DNA of 64,000 nucleotides from Sporosarcina sp. ZBG7A (GCF_000813425.1 NZ_JWIB01000027.1:1-64000), one strand, 5' to 3'; shown: positions 9,014 through 18,062, counted from the stretch's first letter. A program made the numbers and translations. Notes: generated by a model from the sequence alone, not told the origin.

Positions 9014-9338
9014 GGGTTGGTTGTGGGAACGGGCGGGTTGATGGCCGATACGGGCGGGTTCTCCTCCGGAACGAGCGGGCTGGCCGCCGGAACGGGCGGG
9101 TTCTCCGCGAATACGGGCGGGTTGACCGTCGAAACGAGCGGGTTGACCAACGGAACGGGCGGGTTCTCCACGGAAACGGGCGGGTTGACCGCCGGAACGA
9201 GCGGGTTCTCCTCCGGAACGGGCAGGTTGACCGCTGAAACGAGCGCGTTGACCGCCGATACGAACGGGTTCTCCGCCAGAACGAGCGCGTTGACCGCCAA
9301 TACGAGCGGGTTTCACCATGGCAACAGGCGGGTTCTCC
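9014..9338. repeat. 21-bp GC-rich tandem repeat array, about 15 units
   Basis: Fifteen units start every 21 bp from 9014 (9014, 9035, 9056 and so on to 9308; the last full unit is 22 bp), then a partial unit. Each begins with GGGTT or a close variant and ends with ACGGGC or ACGAGC. The middle takes mainly one of two forms, CTCC or GACC followed by a variable triplet. Because 21 is divisible by three, long frames stay open on both strands (for example heptapeptide repeats of the form G-[FL]-[ST]-x-x-T-[GS] on plus), but no start with a ribosome site serves them. The array is much richer in GC than its surroundings. It fills the gap between the kinase terminator and the pstS Pho boxes. Confidence 0.95.
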
Positions 9339-9352
9339 CCCCTCCCCCCATC

Positions 9353-9406
9353 TTTACACAGTCTTTACACTTCTCCCATACTGCCTTTACACTCCATCCC
9401 TATACT
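9353..9406 (+). promoter_or_regulatory. PhoP-box array and -10 of the pstS promoter
   Basis: Hexamers at exact 11-bp steps: TTTACA (9353), TTTACA (9364), CCCATA (9375, degenerate) and TTTACA (9386). A -10 TATACT follows at 9401-9406. The distance from the last box to the -10 is 15 bp, the same as at pstB, so the two promoters share one architecture. The pstS start is 47 bp after the -10. Confidence 0.88.
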
Positions 9407-9452
9407 AAAAGTTGAAAGGCACACAAAACATAAACAAAGGGGAGAACATTCA

Positions 9453-10421
9453 TTGATCAAATCCATTAAAAAAACCATTCTAATCGGAGTGGCGGCTCTC
9501 GCACTTACTGCTTGTAGCGCAAAGGACGAAGAAAGTGGCACTGCTTCCGCAACTGCATCTTCGGAACTTGAAGGAAGTGTTCTCATCGATGGATCTGGAA
9601 CGGTTTACCCGCTCATGGCAAAACTCGCTGAAAACTACATGCTCGATGAGCAAGAAGGCGTCTCTGTAGAAGTAAGTCGCGCCGGCACGAGTGCTGGTTT
9701 CAAGAAATTCCTTGTAAAAGATGGAACAGATTTCAACGATGCTTCTCGTACTATAAAAGATGAAGAAACTCAAGCTGCAGAGGATGCGGGGATTGACGTG
9801 AAAGAACTCAAGCTCGCACTCGACGGTCTTACGTTCGTCGTCAACAAAGAGAACGATTGGGTCGATCAACTGACACCTGAACAACTTATAAGTATTTTTA
9901 CAGCAGACGGTGAGGTAACAAAATGGTCGGATCTGGATCCTTCTTGGCCTGACGAAGAAATCAAGGCAATGGGACCGAACGAAAACCATGGAACTTACGA
10001 ATTCTTCTATGAAAAAGTGTTGGAAGAACAAGATTTAAAGTCCTCTGTTAACTTGCAACAAGATTACTCAACACTCGTTTCACTCGTATCAGACGATAAG
10101 AACGGTATTGCATTTTTCGGATTTGGCTATTACGCAGGTAACCAAGAGAAACTAAAAGCAGTCCCTGTAGACTTCGGGAACGGACCGGTTGAACCTTCAC
10201 TTGAAACAATCGCAGAAGATGGAGACTATGCAGCATTCACACGTCCTGTGTTTACGTATTTGAATGTCGGACACGCAAAAGAGAAACCACAAGTGCTCGA
10301 CTACGCAAAATACGTCCTGGAAAATGCAAATAAGATGGCAGGCGAAACTGGATTTGCACCGATTCCGGAAGCTGAGAGTAAAGAGAACTTGGACTTCCTG
10401 AATTCACTAGGTGATAAGTAA
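9453..10421 (+). CDS. pstS: phosphate-binding lipoprotein PstS
   Basis: A 322-residue extracytoplasmic phosphate receptor. The N-terminus has a basic stretch, a hydrophobic core (ILIGVAALALTA) and the lipobox L-T-A-C, so the mature protein should be anchored by lipidated Cys. The phosphate-binding loop region reads GSVLIDGSGTVYPL, and a later SRAGTSAGFKKF matches the second anion-binding loop of the family. The frame is open upstream to an ATG at 9318, but that part runs through the repeat array and the Pho boxes. The TTG at 9453, with AAAGGGGAG 9 nt upstream, is the credible start. It is the first gene of pstS-pstC-pstA. Confidence 0.93.
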   Translation: MIKSIKKTILIGVAALALTACSAKDEESGTASATASSELEGSVLIDGSGTVYPLMAKLAENYMLDEQEGVSVEVSRAGTSAGFKKFLVKDGTDFNDASRTIKDEETQAAEDAGIDVKELKLALDGLTFVVNKENDWVDQLTPEQLISIFTADGEVTKWSDLDPSWPDEEIKAMGPNENHGTYEFFYEKVLEEQDLKSSVNLQQDYSTLVSLVSDDKNGIAFFGFGYYAGNQEKLKAVPVDFGNGPVEPSLETIAEDGDYAAFTRPVFTYLNVGHAKEKPQVLDYAKYVLENANKMAGETGFAPIPEAESKENLDFLNSLGDK

Positions 10422-10460
10422 AACATCGCCACTCATCGTAGAAAAGGAGGATGAGAGGTT

Positions 10461-11417
10461 ATGACATCTCCATTCCAAGCAAGCTCAAGTAGCAGTAGCG
10501 GCATTCGTGACCTTATCCGTCACAATCAGGATAAGAAGTCGTTCAGAAAAACAATTGAAGTCTGGATTCCAAGATTTCTGTTCCTGCTCGCTTCCTTATC
10601 CGTACTAACGACGGTAGGCATTCTCATTATTTTATTGACAGAGGCTATTGAGTTTTTTAAAACAGTGCCAATACTCGACTTCTTCACTGGAACTGTGCTG
10701 AAACCACTTAGTCAAACACCCGCCTTTGGTATACTTCCCCTTGTCATGGGGACACTTGTGTCCTCTGGGATTGCGATCTTGGTGGCGGGTCCAATCGGTC
10801 TCATGGCAGCAATCTATTTGAGTGAATATGCTTCACGTCGGGTACGGAGCGTCCTGAAGCCTGCACTGGAATTGCTTGCAGGTGTGCCGACCATCGTCTA
10901 TGGGTTCTTTGCATTCACATTTGTTACTCCATTGCTTCGACAATGGATACCTAGCTTAGAAGCTACGAATATTTTGAGTCCTGGTTTGGTAATGGGTGTC
11001 ATGATCATTCCGATGATTGCTTCACTTTCAGAGGACGCGATGCGCTCAGTCCCTCAAGCAATGCGTGAAGGCTCGGCAGCACTCGGTTCCACCAAACTGG
11101 AAACAGCCCTGAAAGTGGTTGTACCGGCTGCATTATCCGGCATCATCGCTTCCTTTGTACTGGGGATTTCACGTGCACTCGGAGAGACGATGATCGTCGC
11201 AATTGCAAGTGGCAGTTCTAAAAACTTCACGTTCGACATCACAGAGTCTATGCAAACAATGACAGCTTATATCGTAGAAGTTACAAGTGGTGATGCGGCA
11301 GCAGGATCTACAGTTTACTATAGCTTGTACGCTGTCGCGATGACGTTATTTGCAACGACGTTACTGATGAACTTACTGGCAGGGAAAATCGCGCGTAAGT
11401 TCAGGGAGGTGTACTAA
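10461..11417 (+). CDS. pstC: phosphate ABC transporter permease PstC
   Basis: A 318-residue inner-membrane permease. Six hydrophobic segments are visible, with the binding-protein-dependent transport signature around SVPQAMREGSAALGSTKLETALKVV (the E-A-A/G-loop that contacts PstB). It forms the phosphate channel with PstA. A GGAGG ribosome site precedes the ATG. It follows pstS by 39 bp and is separated from pstA by only one base, so the three are one transcription unit under the Pho boxes at 9353-9391. Confidence 0.94.
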   Translation: MTSPFQASSSSSSGIRDLIRHNQDKKSFRKTIEVWIPRFLFLLASLSVLTTVGILIILLTEAIEFFKTVPILDFFTGTVLKPLSQTPAFGILPLVMGTLVSSGIAILVAGPIGLMAAIYLSEYASRRVRSVLKPALELLAGVPTIVYGFFAFTFVTPLLRQWIPSLEATNILSPGLVMGVMIIPMIASLSEDAMRSVPQAMREGSAALGSTKLETALKVVVPAALSGIIASFVLGISRALGETMIVAIASGSSKNFTFDITESMQTMTAYIVEVTSGDAAAGSTVYYSLYAVAMTLFATTLLMNLLAGKIARKFREVY

Positions 11418-11418
11418 T

Positions 11419-12303
11419 ATGCTTCATACACGACAATCGCCAAATTCATCTAGAATTCGTTTCCGTCTTCTCGCAGACCGCTCAGCTAAAATAGTGTTTG
11501 GAGCTGCTGCTCTGTTTGGAATTGTCATCATGGGCATCTTGTTAGTTCGAATTACTTCCGAAGGCTTGAGTTGGCTTTCACTCGATTTCCTAACAGGACG
11601 TTTTTCCACTACACCTGAACGAGCTGGGATTATGGGAGCCGTACTCGGTACTTTCTGGTTGCTAGCTGTTGTTGTTCCTGTAACAATGCTGATTGGAATT
11701 GGTTCAGCCGTATACTTAGAACTCTATTCAAAGAATGGTAAAATCCGAACGTTCATACAAACCAATATTGGGAATCTTGCAGGTGTCCCATCGATTGTCT
11801 TCGGAATTCTTGGATTGACGGTATTTGTGAGAGCACTCGGATTTGGAAGTGTCGTACTCGCTGGGGGCCTGACCTTATCGTTGCTCATTCTCCCTATCGT
11901 CATTGTTTCAGCTCAAGAAGCACTTCGATCTGTTCCGCATCAGCTCGGAGATGCTTCCTACGCACTAGGCGCTTCCAAGTGGCAAACCATTCAATCTGTT
12001 ATTTTGCCAGTCGCTTTACCAACAATTTTGACAGGTGCAATCTTAGCTCTTTCAAGAGCAATTGGAGAGACAGCACCGCTTGTTGTCCTAGGAATACCCG
12101 CGTTACTTATCCCGTTCCCAGGTGGAATCTTAGATCGTTTCACGGTCTTACCGATGCAAATCTACTACTGGACATTGGACGCAGCACTGGTTGCAGACTA
12201 TGCTCACTTAGCTGCAGCCGCTAGCATTGTGTTGCTCATCAGTCTATTTCTTTTGAATGGCTCTGCTATCTACTTACGGAACAAATACACGATTAAAGCG
12301 TGA
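11419..12303 (+). CDS. pstA: phosphate ABC transporter permease PstA
   Basis: A 294-residue permease with about six membrane helices and the coupling loop LRSVPHQLGDASYALGASKW followed by GETAPLVVLG, typical of PstA. It pairs with PstC. It is the last gene of pstSCA; a bidirectional terminator follows seven bases after the stop. The usual downstream pstB and phoU are absent here; pstB lies 6 kb upstream as a separate unit. Confidence 0.94.
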   Translation: MLHTRQSPNSSRIRFRLLADRSAKIVFGAAALFGIVIMGILLVRITSEGLSWLSLDFLTGRFSTTPERAGIMGAVLGTFWLLAVVVPVTMLIGIGSAVYLELYSKNGKIRTFIQTNIGNLAGVPSIVFGILGLTVFVRALGFGSVVLAGGLTLSLLILPIVIVSAQEALRSVPHQLGDASYALGASKWQTIQSVILPVALPTILTGAILALSRAIGETAPLVVLGIPALLIPFPGGILDRFTVLPMQIYYWTLDAALVADYAHLAAAASIVLLISLFLLNGSAIYLRNKYTIKA

Positions 12304-12309
12304 AGACGC

Positions 12310-12346
12310 AAAAACGCTAGCTCCCAATTAAGGAGCTAGCGTTTTT
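12310..12346. terminator. bidirectional terminator between pstA and the receiver gene
   Basis: A perfect 15-bp inverted repeat (AAAAACGCTAGCTCC at 12310-12324 and its complement at 12332-12346) with a 7-nt loop provides a T-tract on both strands. It serves the two converging genes. Confidence 0.92.
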
Positions 12347-12353
12347 GTTTGTC

Positions 12354-12728
12354 TTACATAGCCTCTTCCAAGACTTGTGTTACCAGTGCAACAAGTTCAG
12401 AAGGGCTGAATGGTTTAGGCATGAAATAATCTGCTCCAAAATGAGCAGCTAAGTCACGATCTGATTGCTGAGCTTTTGCAGTCAGCATAATTATCGGGAT
12501 TCCAAGTTGGAGCGGTTGTAAGCGTTCTAAGACCTCTGGCCCTGTTAATTTTGGCATCATGTAATCAAGGAGGATGACATCGTATTGACCAGTTGCCGCT
12601 TTGTCGAATCCTTCTTGTCCATCCTGCGCTTCTTCCACCGCATACCCTTCAAAAGAAAGCGTATCAGCGATCAGCATTCGTAAAATCTCTTCATCGTCGA
12701 CCACCAATATCTTCTTGCCTTCTTCCAT
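12354..12728 (-). CDS. single-domain response regulator (REC only)
   Basis: A 124-residue CheY-like receiver with no output domain. It shows the acidic pair VDDEE, the phospho-Asp in VILLDYMMPKLTGP, the Thr switch in IIMLTAKA and the Lys in YFMPKPF. The open frame extends upstream into the preceding gene; the ATG at 12726-12728 with AGGAGG seven nt upstream is chosen. It follows the Hpt-REC-GGDEF-REC gene by 31 bp on the same strand. A stand-alone receiver next to a Hpt protein and near a hybrid kinase is the usual composition of a phosphorelay shuttle; the specific wiring is inference. Confidence 0.9.
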   Translation of the reverse strand: MEEGKKILVVDDEEILRMLIADTLSFEGYAVEEAQDGQEGFDKAATGQYDVILLDYMMPKLTGPEVLERLQPLQLGIPIIMLTAKAQQSDRDLAAHFGADYFMPKPFSPSELVALVTQVLEEAM

Positions 12729-12759
12729 GAGCGATCCTCCTGGTCTAGTCAAATTTGTA

Positions 12760-14361
12760 TTAAAACATTCTAGATGATAAATTCTGGATTCGAGATAGAA
12801 TTTCATTCTTTTGGAAAGGTTTCATCAGATAATCGTCGGCGCCTAGCCAAAGTGCAGACTTAATATCCTCTTCACTCGTGCGGGCCGTCATCATTGAAAC
12901 TAAGACATTGTTTGTATCGGGTCTTCTCTTTAGTCGTTCCAATACTTCAAGTCCATCCATTCCAGGCATGATGCCGTCCAGAAGGATAATGAAGTTGGTA
13001 TCCGGTTCATACCAATCTGCTGCTAGAAATGATACTCCATCTTCAAACAACTTCACAGACAACTCAATATCAGGTAAACTCCATCCACTCAGTTCTTCCT
13101 CCAGCATCGTCCGGATCAGAAGGTCATCATCGACAATAATGACTTGAAGTTTACGCTTTACTTGGACTATACTCTTATCAAAAATCACACTTCGATTCCG
13201 CCCAGTGCGTTTTGCTTGATAGAGCGCTTGGTCTGCTTCAATAAGAAGCATTTCCAATCTACCTTCATATTCCGCGATTCCTGCTGAAAACTTGACAGAA
13301 AATGAGCGATCGCCATCTTCGAACACAAGCTTGTTGAAGGACTCACGCAAACGTTCTACGAATGTATTTGCTTCCTCTTTGTCACCTGTAATGAGCATGA
13401 CAAATTCTTCTCCTCCATAACGGAAGATATAGTCGGTTTCCCGTTTTTCGTCGAGGGCGATCCTGCTAAAAGCCCTGAGAACTTCATCTCCTGTGTGATG
13501 TCCATATGTATCATTTACACTTTTAAAATGATCTAAGTCCATCATTACAACAGAGAATGGCACGCCAGAGCGTTGCGAGAGTCTTTCACAGTATTTTAGC
13601 ATCTCATCTAACCGTTTTCGATTACCTACACCAGTCAATCCGTCTGTCGTAATGGATTGACTAATTGCTTTCCGTAATTTATCTCGATTAAATACAAAAG
13701 GTACAAATACATCCAGTTCAAATGGCTTTCTTATAAAATCCATCACCCCTGCATCATACGCTTGGCTAATCACTTCATTGGAATGGTTACTGCTCATTAA
13801 GATGGAGATTACATGCCGATCACTTGCAGTATCACAAATCCTCTTATAGACTTCCAGCCCCGTCATATCCGGTAGTTGTAAGTCAATCATCACCATATTC
13901 GGTTGCATATCGTAAAATTGCTGTATACCGCGCTTGCCATTCATGGCGACAAGAACTTGCGCGCCTAGCTGTTCCAACAATTCCTTTACGAATGACACGA
14001 ACTCCAAATCGTCATCTATGAGTAAAATGAAGGTCTCTTGGTCAAAATGATTCACATATAAGTCCGGCAATACGATATCCCGTCTTTTCTTCTTGTCACC
14101 ATTAACCAGTAGACGAATGTTCTTTTTAAAGTTCTTTAAAGAAGAGACTGGAATACCTGTTTCATCATCTGGAGACAAGATTTCTAAATGTGCACTGCAA
14201 AATTCTGCTAGATCATGAAGTCCGATTGTTCCAGCAGTTCCTTTCAATGTATGAAGAAACGCATAGAGCTCGGACTCATTCACCATCTTTTGAGTGTCCC
14301 ACTTTGTGAAAGATTCCTCTGTCTTTCCAGCTAACAGTTTACGATACTTTTCGTAGTCCAC
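12760..14361 (-). CDS. Hpt-REC-GGDEF-REC diguanylate cyclase / response regulator
   Basis: About 533 residues. An N-terminal Hpt domain has the phosphorylatable His in FLHTLKGTAG near residue 37. A receiver follows (LLIDDD, phospho-Asp in MIDLQLPDM). Then comes a GGDEF domain with the active-site RYGGEEF and an inhibitory-site R-E-T-D exactly five residues before it. A second receiver follows (VIIVDDD, LLDGIMPGMDG, YLMKPFQ). Active GGDEF enzymes make c-di-GMP from two GTP, and the I-site implies product feedback. The frame is open to an ATG at 14415 without a ribosome site; the GTG at 14359-14361, preceded by a GGGGGTG stretch, fits better. Four phosphotransfer or output modules in one chain is unusual. 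Confidence 0.88.
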   Translation of the reverse strand: MDYEKYRKLLAGKTEESFTKWDTQKMVNESELYAFLHTLKGTAGTIGLHDLAEFCSAHLEILSPDDETGIPVSSLKNFKKNIRLLVNGDKKKRRDIVLPDLYVNHFDQETFILLIDDDLEFVSFVKELLEQLGAQVLVAMNGKRGIQQFYDMQPNMVMIDLQLPDMTGLEVYKRICDTASDRHVISILMSSNHSNEVISQAYDAGVMDFIRKPFELDVFVPFVFNRDKLRKAISQSITTDGLTGVGNRKRLDEMLKYCERLSQRSGVPFSVVMMDLDHFKSVNDTYGHHTGDEVLRAFSRIALDEKRETDYIFRYGGEEFVMLITGDKEEANTFVERLRESFNKLVFEDGDRSFSVKFSAGIAEYEGRLEMLLIEADQALYQAKRTGRNRSVIFDKSIVQVKRKLQVIIVDDDLLIRTMLEEELSGWSLPDIELSVKLFEDGVSFLAADWYEPDTNFIILLDGIMPGMDGLEVLERLKRRPDTNNVLVSMMTARTSEEDIKSALWLGADDYLMKPFQKNEILSRIQNLSSRMF

Positions 14362-14425
14362 ACCTACACCCCCGTTCCCTACTACAATCGTCCTTATCCC
14401 CTGGACACATTTCATGTGATAATTT

Positions 14426-14468
14426 TGAAAAGAACTGAAGCCCTTTTAATCCAGGAACTTCAGTTCTT
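14426..14468 (-). terminator. terminator of the cdaA-cdaR-glmM operon
   Basis: An 11-bp inverted repeat (AAGAACTGAAG at 14430-14440, complement at 14458-14468) just past the glmM stop, followed on the minus strand by TTTTC. It also separates glmM from the next minus-strand gene. Confidence 0.75.
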
Positions 14469-14480
14469 CATCCATTTACG

Positions 14481-15830
14481 TTAGTCTAATCCCATCTCTT
14501 GAGTGACCACATTTACTATTCGGGTGCTATAACTTTCACACGCTTCTGTTGTCGGTGCTTCCACCATCACACGAACTAATGGTTCTGTTCCAGAAGGTCG
14601 TACGAGAACCCGTCCTTCTCCAGCCATTTCAACTTCCACTTCGTTGATAATCGCAGCGACTTTTGCATTATCCGTTACTGCATGCTTATCCGTCACTCGG
14701 ATATTCACAAGCTTTTGAGGATAAATTGTCATACCACTCGTCAATTCAGACAACTTCTTACCTGTTCGCTTCATAATATTCACAAGTTGCAGTCCAGTGA
14801 TAAGACCGTCTCCCGTTGTATTATAGTCCAGCAAAACAATATGCCCTGACTGTTCGCCGCCAAGATTATAATTGCCTTTACGCATTTCTTCTACAACATA
14901 GCGGTCACCTACCGCTGTTTGGGCACTTTGGATTCCTTGGTCTTCTAACGCTTTGTAGAATCCAAGATTACTCATCACCGTTGAAACAATCGTATCTGAA
15001 TTCAATGCGCCTTTTGAGTGAAGATAACTACCGATGACATACATGATCTGGTCTCCATCTACTATCGTTCCCGTTTCATCGACTGCAATTAAACGGTCTC
15101 CGTCACCATCAAACGCAAGTCCAATTTGTGCATTCTTCTCAAGTACAAGCTTCGCGAGTTCTTCAGGATGAGTCGAACCCACACCATCATTAATGTTTAA
15201 ACCATTTGGGGATGCCCCCATAGTAGTTAGGTCTGCTTCTAAATCTGCAAACACGTGTGTCGCAATCGTAGAAGTTGCACCGTGTGCGCAATCGAGGACA
15301 ACGTGCATGCCTTCAAAATCACCGTCTATTGTTTGTTTCAAATACTGATTGTATTTTTGACAGCCTTCGAAGTATTCTGTAATGGTTCCTACATCGCCAC
15401 CTGTTGGGCGTGGTAACGTATCTGTCTCCGCATTTAACAGCTGCTCAATTTCAGATTCAAGATCGTCCGACAGTTTAAAGCCATCTGCTCCAAAGAATTT
15501 AATGCCATTATCTTCGACTGGATTATGTGAAGCTGAAATCATAACACCCGCTTGAGCATTCATGGCTCTCGTTAAATAAGCGACTCCTGGTGTACTAATT
15601 ACGCCTAGTGTCATGACTTCGACTCCTGTTGACAGAAGCCCAGCGATTAACGCACTCTCTAACATTTGACCAGAAATACGAGTATCTTTTCCAACAAGAA
15701 CACGTGCTACCTCTGTTGAATGTTGCGTGAGGACGTGACCACCGAAACGACCTAACTTAAATGCCAATTCCGGAGTCAATTCTGCATTTGCAACGCCTCT
15801 TACACCATCCGTACCGAAATACTTAGTCAT
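14481..15830 (-). CDS. glmM: phosphoglucosamine mutase GlmM
   Basis: A 449-residue cytoplasmic enzyme converting glucosamine-6-phosphate to glucosamine-1-phosphate on the route to UDP-GlcNAc and peptidoglycan. It shows the N-terminal [10 protein letters not shown], the catalytic phosphoserine loop [18 protein letters not shown], the metal loop [10 protein letters not shown], the substrate loop [10 protein letters not shown] and the phosphate-binding [12 protein letters not shown]. Two in-frame ATGs are six bases apart; the second (15828-15830) has GGGAG at proper spacing, and its product starts like Bacillus GlmM. It is the last gene of cdaA-cdaR-glmM, an arrangement that couples c-di-AMP synthesis to wall precursor supply. 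Confidence 0.96.
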   Translation of the reverse strand: MTKYFGTDGVRGVANAELTPELAFKLGRFGGHVLTQHSTEVARVLVGKDTRISGQMLESALIAGLLSTGVEVMTLGVISTPGVAYLTRAMNAQAGVMISASHNPVEDNGIKFFGADGFKLSDDLESEIEQLLNAETDTLPRPTGGDVGTITEYFEGCQKYNQYLKQTIDGDFEGMHVVLDCAHGATSTIATHVFADLEADLTTMGASPNGLNINDGVGSTHPEELAKLVLEKNAQIGLAFDGDGDRLIAVDETGTIVDGDQIMYVIGSYLHSKGALNSDTIVSTVMSNLGFYKALEDQGIQSAQTAVGDRYVVEEMRKGNYNLGGEQSGHIVLLDYNTTGDGLITGLQLVNIMKRTGKKLSELTSGMTIYPQKLVNIRVTDKHAVTDNAKVAAIINEVEVEMAGEGRVLVRPSGTEPLVRVMVEAPTTEACESYSTRIVNVVTQEMGLD

Positions 15831-15868
15831 TTTCATTCTCCCTTTCGATCCTATCCATTCTGCGTATT

Positions 15869-17230
15869 TTACGCTTGTTCAACCATTACTGTAATATCTT
15901 TAAAACTAACTTCATATTGAACATCCGATGGTACCTGCACAAAAATCGGCAGAACGTGGTCACCTACATGGTTCACACTTTTAGCTTCTGCAAACACCAT
16001 AACATCCGATTCAGTTAGCGCATCGATCACTTTTTCTTCGCCCGTTAACGTAACTGCTGCTACCCCATCCGAAGGCTTTACAATTCTTCCTTTAAAACTC
16101 TTGTCTAAACCATTTATTCCAATTTGTATCCCAGTGAATTTACGAGTCTTCTTAGTGACGGTGGTAGGTTCCTGTCCATCTGTAGAAGGTTCTTCTGTTG
16201 CAACATCTGAGTTGGTAGAGTCTCCAGAAGACGGTACTTTTGCTTCGTCATCGGACTTGTCTCCATCAGCATTTTCCTTTTCTGCCTCTGGAGATACTTT
16301 GACGTCAATATTGACGTTTACTTTGTCAACAGACATTTTGAGGACACCCTTTGGTTTTGGCAATTCAATCGATTGCTTCCCGCTTCCGGTAAGCTCACTC
16401 ACATCTACATCCACGTTCAGCTGATCGATAGCATCTAACGTTTTACGAGGGCCATATAAGGTAACCATTTTTTCATCAGAAGTTAAGGAGTTAACTGTAA
16501 CTCCATCTTTCGTTTTTCCTTTTTGCTTAACGGAAATCGGCACCTCTTTATGATACGCTTCTACATCCACTTTTACAGTGACTTCTTCAGGTTCAATAGT
16601 AACATTCAATTTATTCAAATCCCGATCGAGTACTCGAACTCTTCCTTTTTGCTCAAACGATTCATTGATTTCATTGTCACCAGTTACAGAAACCTTTACA
16701 AAGCTGATGGAATCCACAACACTTTTAGCACCTGTTACTTCAATCGTCGATGGGTCCACTTCCATTTTCACCAGTTCGAAATCATCTGCCAGTAACTTAT
16801 CGTTCATTTCTGGATCCACTCTAAACGATTGTGTGATTTTCTCTTCAATGTCCACTTCAATCGTTGCTGGATCCAATTCGACTTTGATTTTATCTGAAAT
16901 ATTTTCTGTTTGAATTTGAACCGTATGGCTTCCCATCGGCATACTTCGCAAGTCGACTTTTAAAGTAAAGTCTTTAAGCAACTTTGTAGTCTGCACTAAA
17001 TTTGTAGGTCCTGAAATTGTCATATTGACTGTTTCAGGAACTCCCGTAACTACGAGGTTCTCGTTGTCGTAATATACTTCAACAGGAACATCACGAATGA
17101 TCCCCATTGAGTCTCCTACATTTGCAAGAGATTTTTTTTCCTCGTCTGCACGTACGGAAAAGAAGAGAGATAGCGCAAGTGCGAGTGCCGTTAATCGCAA
17201 AAACCAAGGACTATCCATAAATTTATCCAT
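15869..17230 (-). CDS. cdaR: CdaA regulatory protein CdaR (YbbR domains)
   Basis: A 453-residue protein with one N-terminal membrane anchor ([19 protein letters not shown]) followed by an extracytoplasmic region of several YbbR-like beta repeats (recurring V-x-V-x-G-P/T and E-V-x-V-K-V-D-V phrases). An acidic, Ser/Thr-rich linker lies near residues 310-355, before the last repeat. CdaR binds and modulates the diadenylate cyclase CdaA. The start overlaps the cdaA stop by 8 bp, indicating translational coupling, and glmM follows by 38 bp. Confidence 0.92.
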   Translation of the reverse strand: MDKFMDSPWFLRLTALALALSLFFSVRADEEKKSLANVGDSMGIIRDVPVEVYYDNENLVVTGVPETVNMTISGPTNLVQTTKLLKDFTLKVDLRSMPMGSHTVQIQTENISDKIKVELDPATIEVDIEEKITQSFRVDPEMNDKLLADDFELVKMEVDPSTIEVTGAKSVVDSISFVKVSVTGDNEINESFEQKGRVRVLDRDLNKLNVTIEPEEVTVKVDVEAYHKEVPISVKQKGKTKDGVTVNSLTSDEKMVTLYGPRKTLDAIDQLNVDVDVSELTGSGKQSIELPKPKGVLKMSVDKVNVNIDVKVSPEAEKENADGDKSDDEAKVPSSGDSTNSDVATEEPSTDGQEPTTVTKKTRKFTGIQIGINGLDKSFKGRIVKPSDGVAAVTLTGEEKVIDALTESDVMVFAEAKSVNHVGDHVLPIFVQVPSDVQYEVSFKDITVMVEQA

Positions 17231-18062
17231 TTTTTCTCTTCCCCCATTTCCAAATGGAGTTTACAGCACTAACAGCTGTAGAGTCTCCGAACCAAGCGAG
17301 ACGTACAATCCGTTCAAATTCTTCCATCGAGACATTACGATTAATATCGCCGTCACTTGTCACACTAACTGCACCGGTTTCTTCGGAAACAATAATGGTG
17401 AACGCATCGGTCACTTCACTAATCCCTAGAGCTGCTCGGTGGCGTGTTCCCAACTCTTTTGAGATGAACGGGCTTTCCGAAAGTGGTAAATAACAAGCTG
17501 CTGCTGCAATTTTGTTTTTTTGAACAATAACTGCACCATCATGCAGTGGTGTATTCGGAATGAAGATATTAATGAGCAATTCTGATGAAATATCAGAATT
17601 CATGGTGATACCGGTCTCAATGTATTCACTTAAGCCCGTTTCTTTTTCCACTGTAATGAGCGCTCCGATTCGTCGTTTCGCCATATAGCTCACCGATTTA
17701 GTAAATGCACTAATCAAACGGTCTCTCTCTTCTTCCTCCTGCATTTGTGTCCGAGCGAACAGTCTACCTCGGCCAAGCTGTTCCAGCGCTCGACGCAACT
17801 CAGGTTGGAAAATGATAATCACAGCTAAGAAACCAAATGTCAGGACTTGCTCTACCATCCATTTCAAGGTATCTAGACCGAGCAATTCAGTCAAAATACG
17901 GACGATTAAAATAACAAAAATCCCTTTTAATAGCTGTACAGCTTTTGTTCCTTTGATAATTGTGATGAGTTTATACACAACAAACCAAACGAGAAGCACA
18001 TCCAAAATGGCTTTCAAGACTTCAACAGCATTCATATTTGTAATTATTCCCCAATCAGGCAT
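17223..18062 (-). CDS. cdaA: diadenylate cyclase CdaA (DisA_N domain)
   Basis: A 279-residue membrane enzyme that makes c-di-AMP from two ATP. Three N-terminal membrane helices (about residues 10-90) are followed by the family phrase IIIFQPELRRALEQLGRGR and the DAC domain with catalytic NTPLHDGAVIV (D-G-A) and GTRHRAALG (R-H-R). AGGGGAAGCGC precedes the ATG. It is the first gene of cdaA-cdaR-glmM. Confidence 0.96.
   Translation of the reverse strand: MPDWGIITNMNAVEVLKAILDVLLVWFVVYKLITIIKGTKAVQLLKGIFVILIVRILTELLGLDTLKWMVEQVLTFGFLAVIIIFQPELRRALEQLGRGRLFARTQMQEEEERDRLISAFTKSVSYMAKRRIGALITVEKETGLSEYIETGITMNSDISSELLINIFIPNTPLHDGAVIVQKNKIAAAACYLPLSESPFISKELGTRHRAALGISEVTDAFTIIVSEETGAVSVTSDGDINRNVSMEEFERIVRLAWFGDSTAVSAVNSIWKWGKRKNG

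Noticed and set aside
9014-9338. Possible CRISPR array
   Set aside because: Units are near-identical along their whole 21 bp with no unique spacers.
9011-9415. Open frames through the 21-bp array on both strands (heptapeptide-repeat proteins of 79 to 143 residues)
   Set aside because: Several frames on both strands are open at once because the period is a multiple of three and the repeats lack stops. None has a start with a ribosome site, and one runs into the pstS promoter. Treated as non-coding repeat.
9318-9452. N-terminal extension of pstS from an upstream ATG
   Set aside because: The extension would translate the repeat tail and Pho boxes and bury the signal peptide; the TTG at 9453 has a proper ribosome site directly before the lipoprotein signal.
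12729-12806. N-terminal extension of the single-receiver protein
   Set aside because: It overlaps the upstream gene and has no ribosome site; AGGAGG lies immediately before the internal ATG at 12728.
14362-14415. N-terminal extension of the Hpt-REC-GGDEF-REC protein
   Set aside because: The ATG at 14415 has no ribosome site and is close to the glmM terminator; the GTG at 14361 follows a G-rich site and begins the Hpt domain.
15831-15868. glmS-type ribozyme or riboswitch before glmM
   Set aside because: The gap to cdaR is 38 bp and holds only a ribosome site; no room for a ribozyme.
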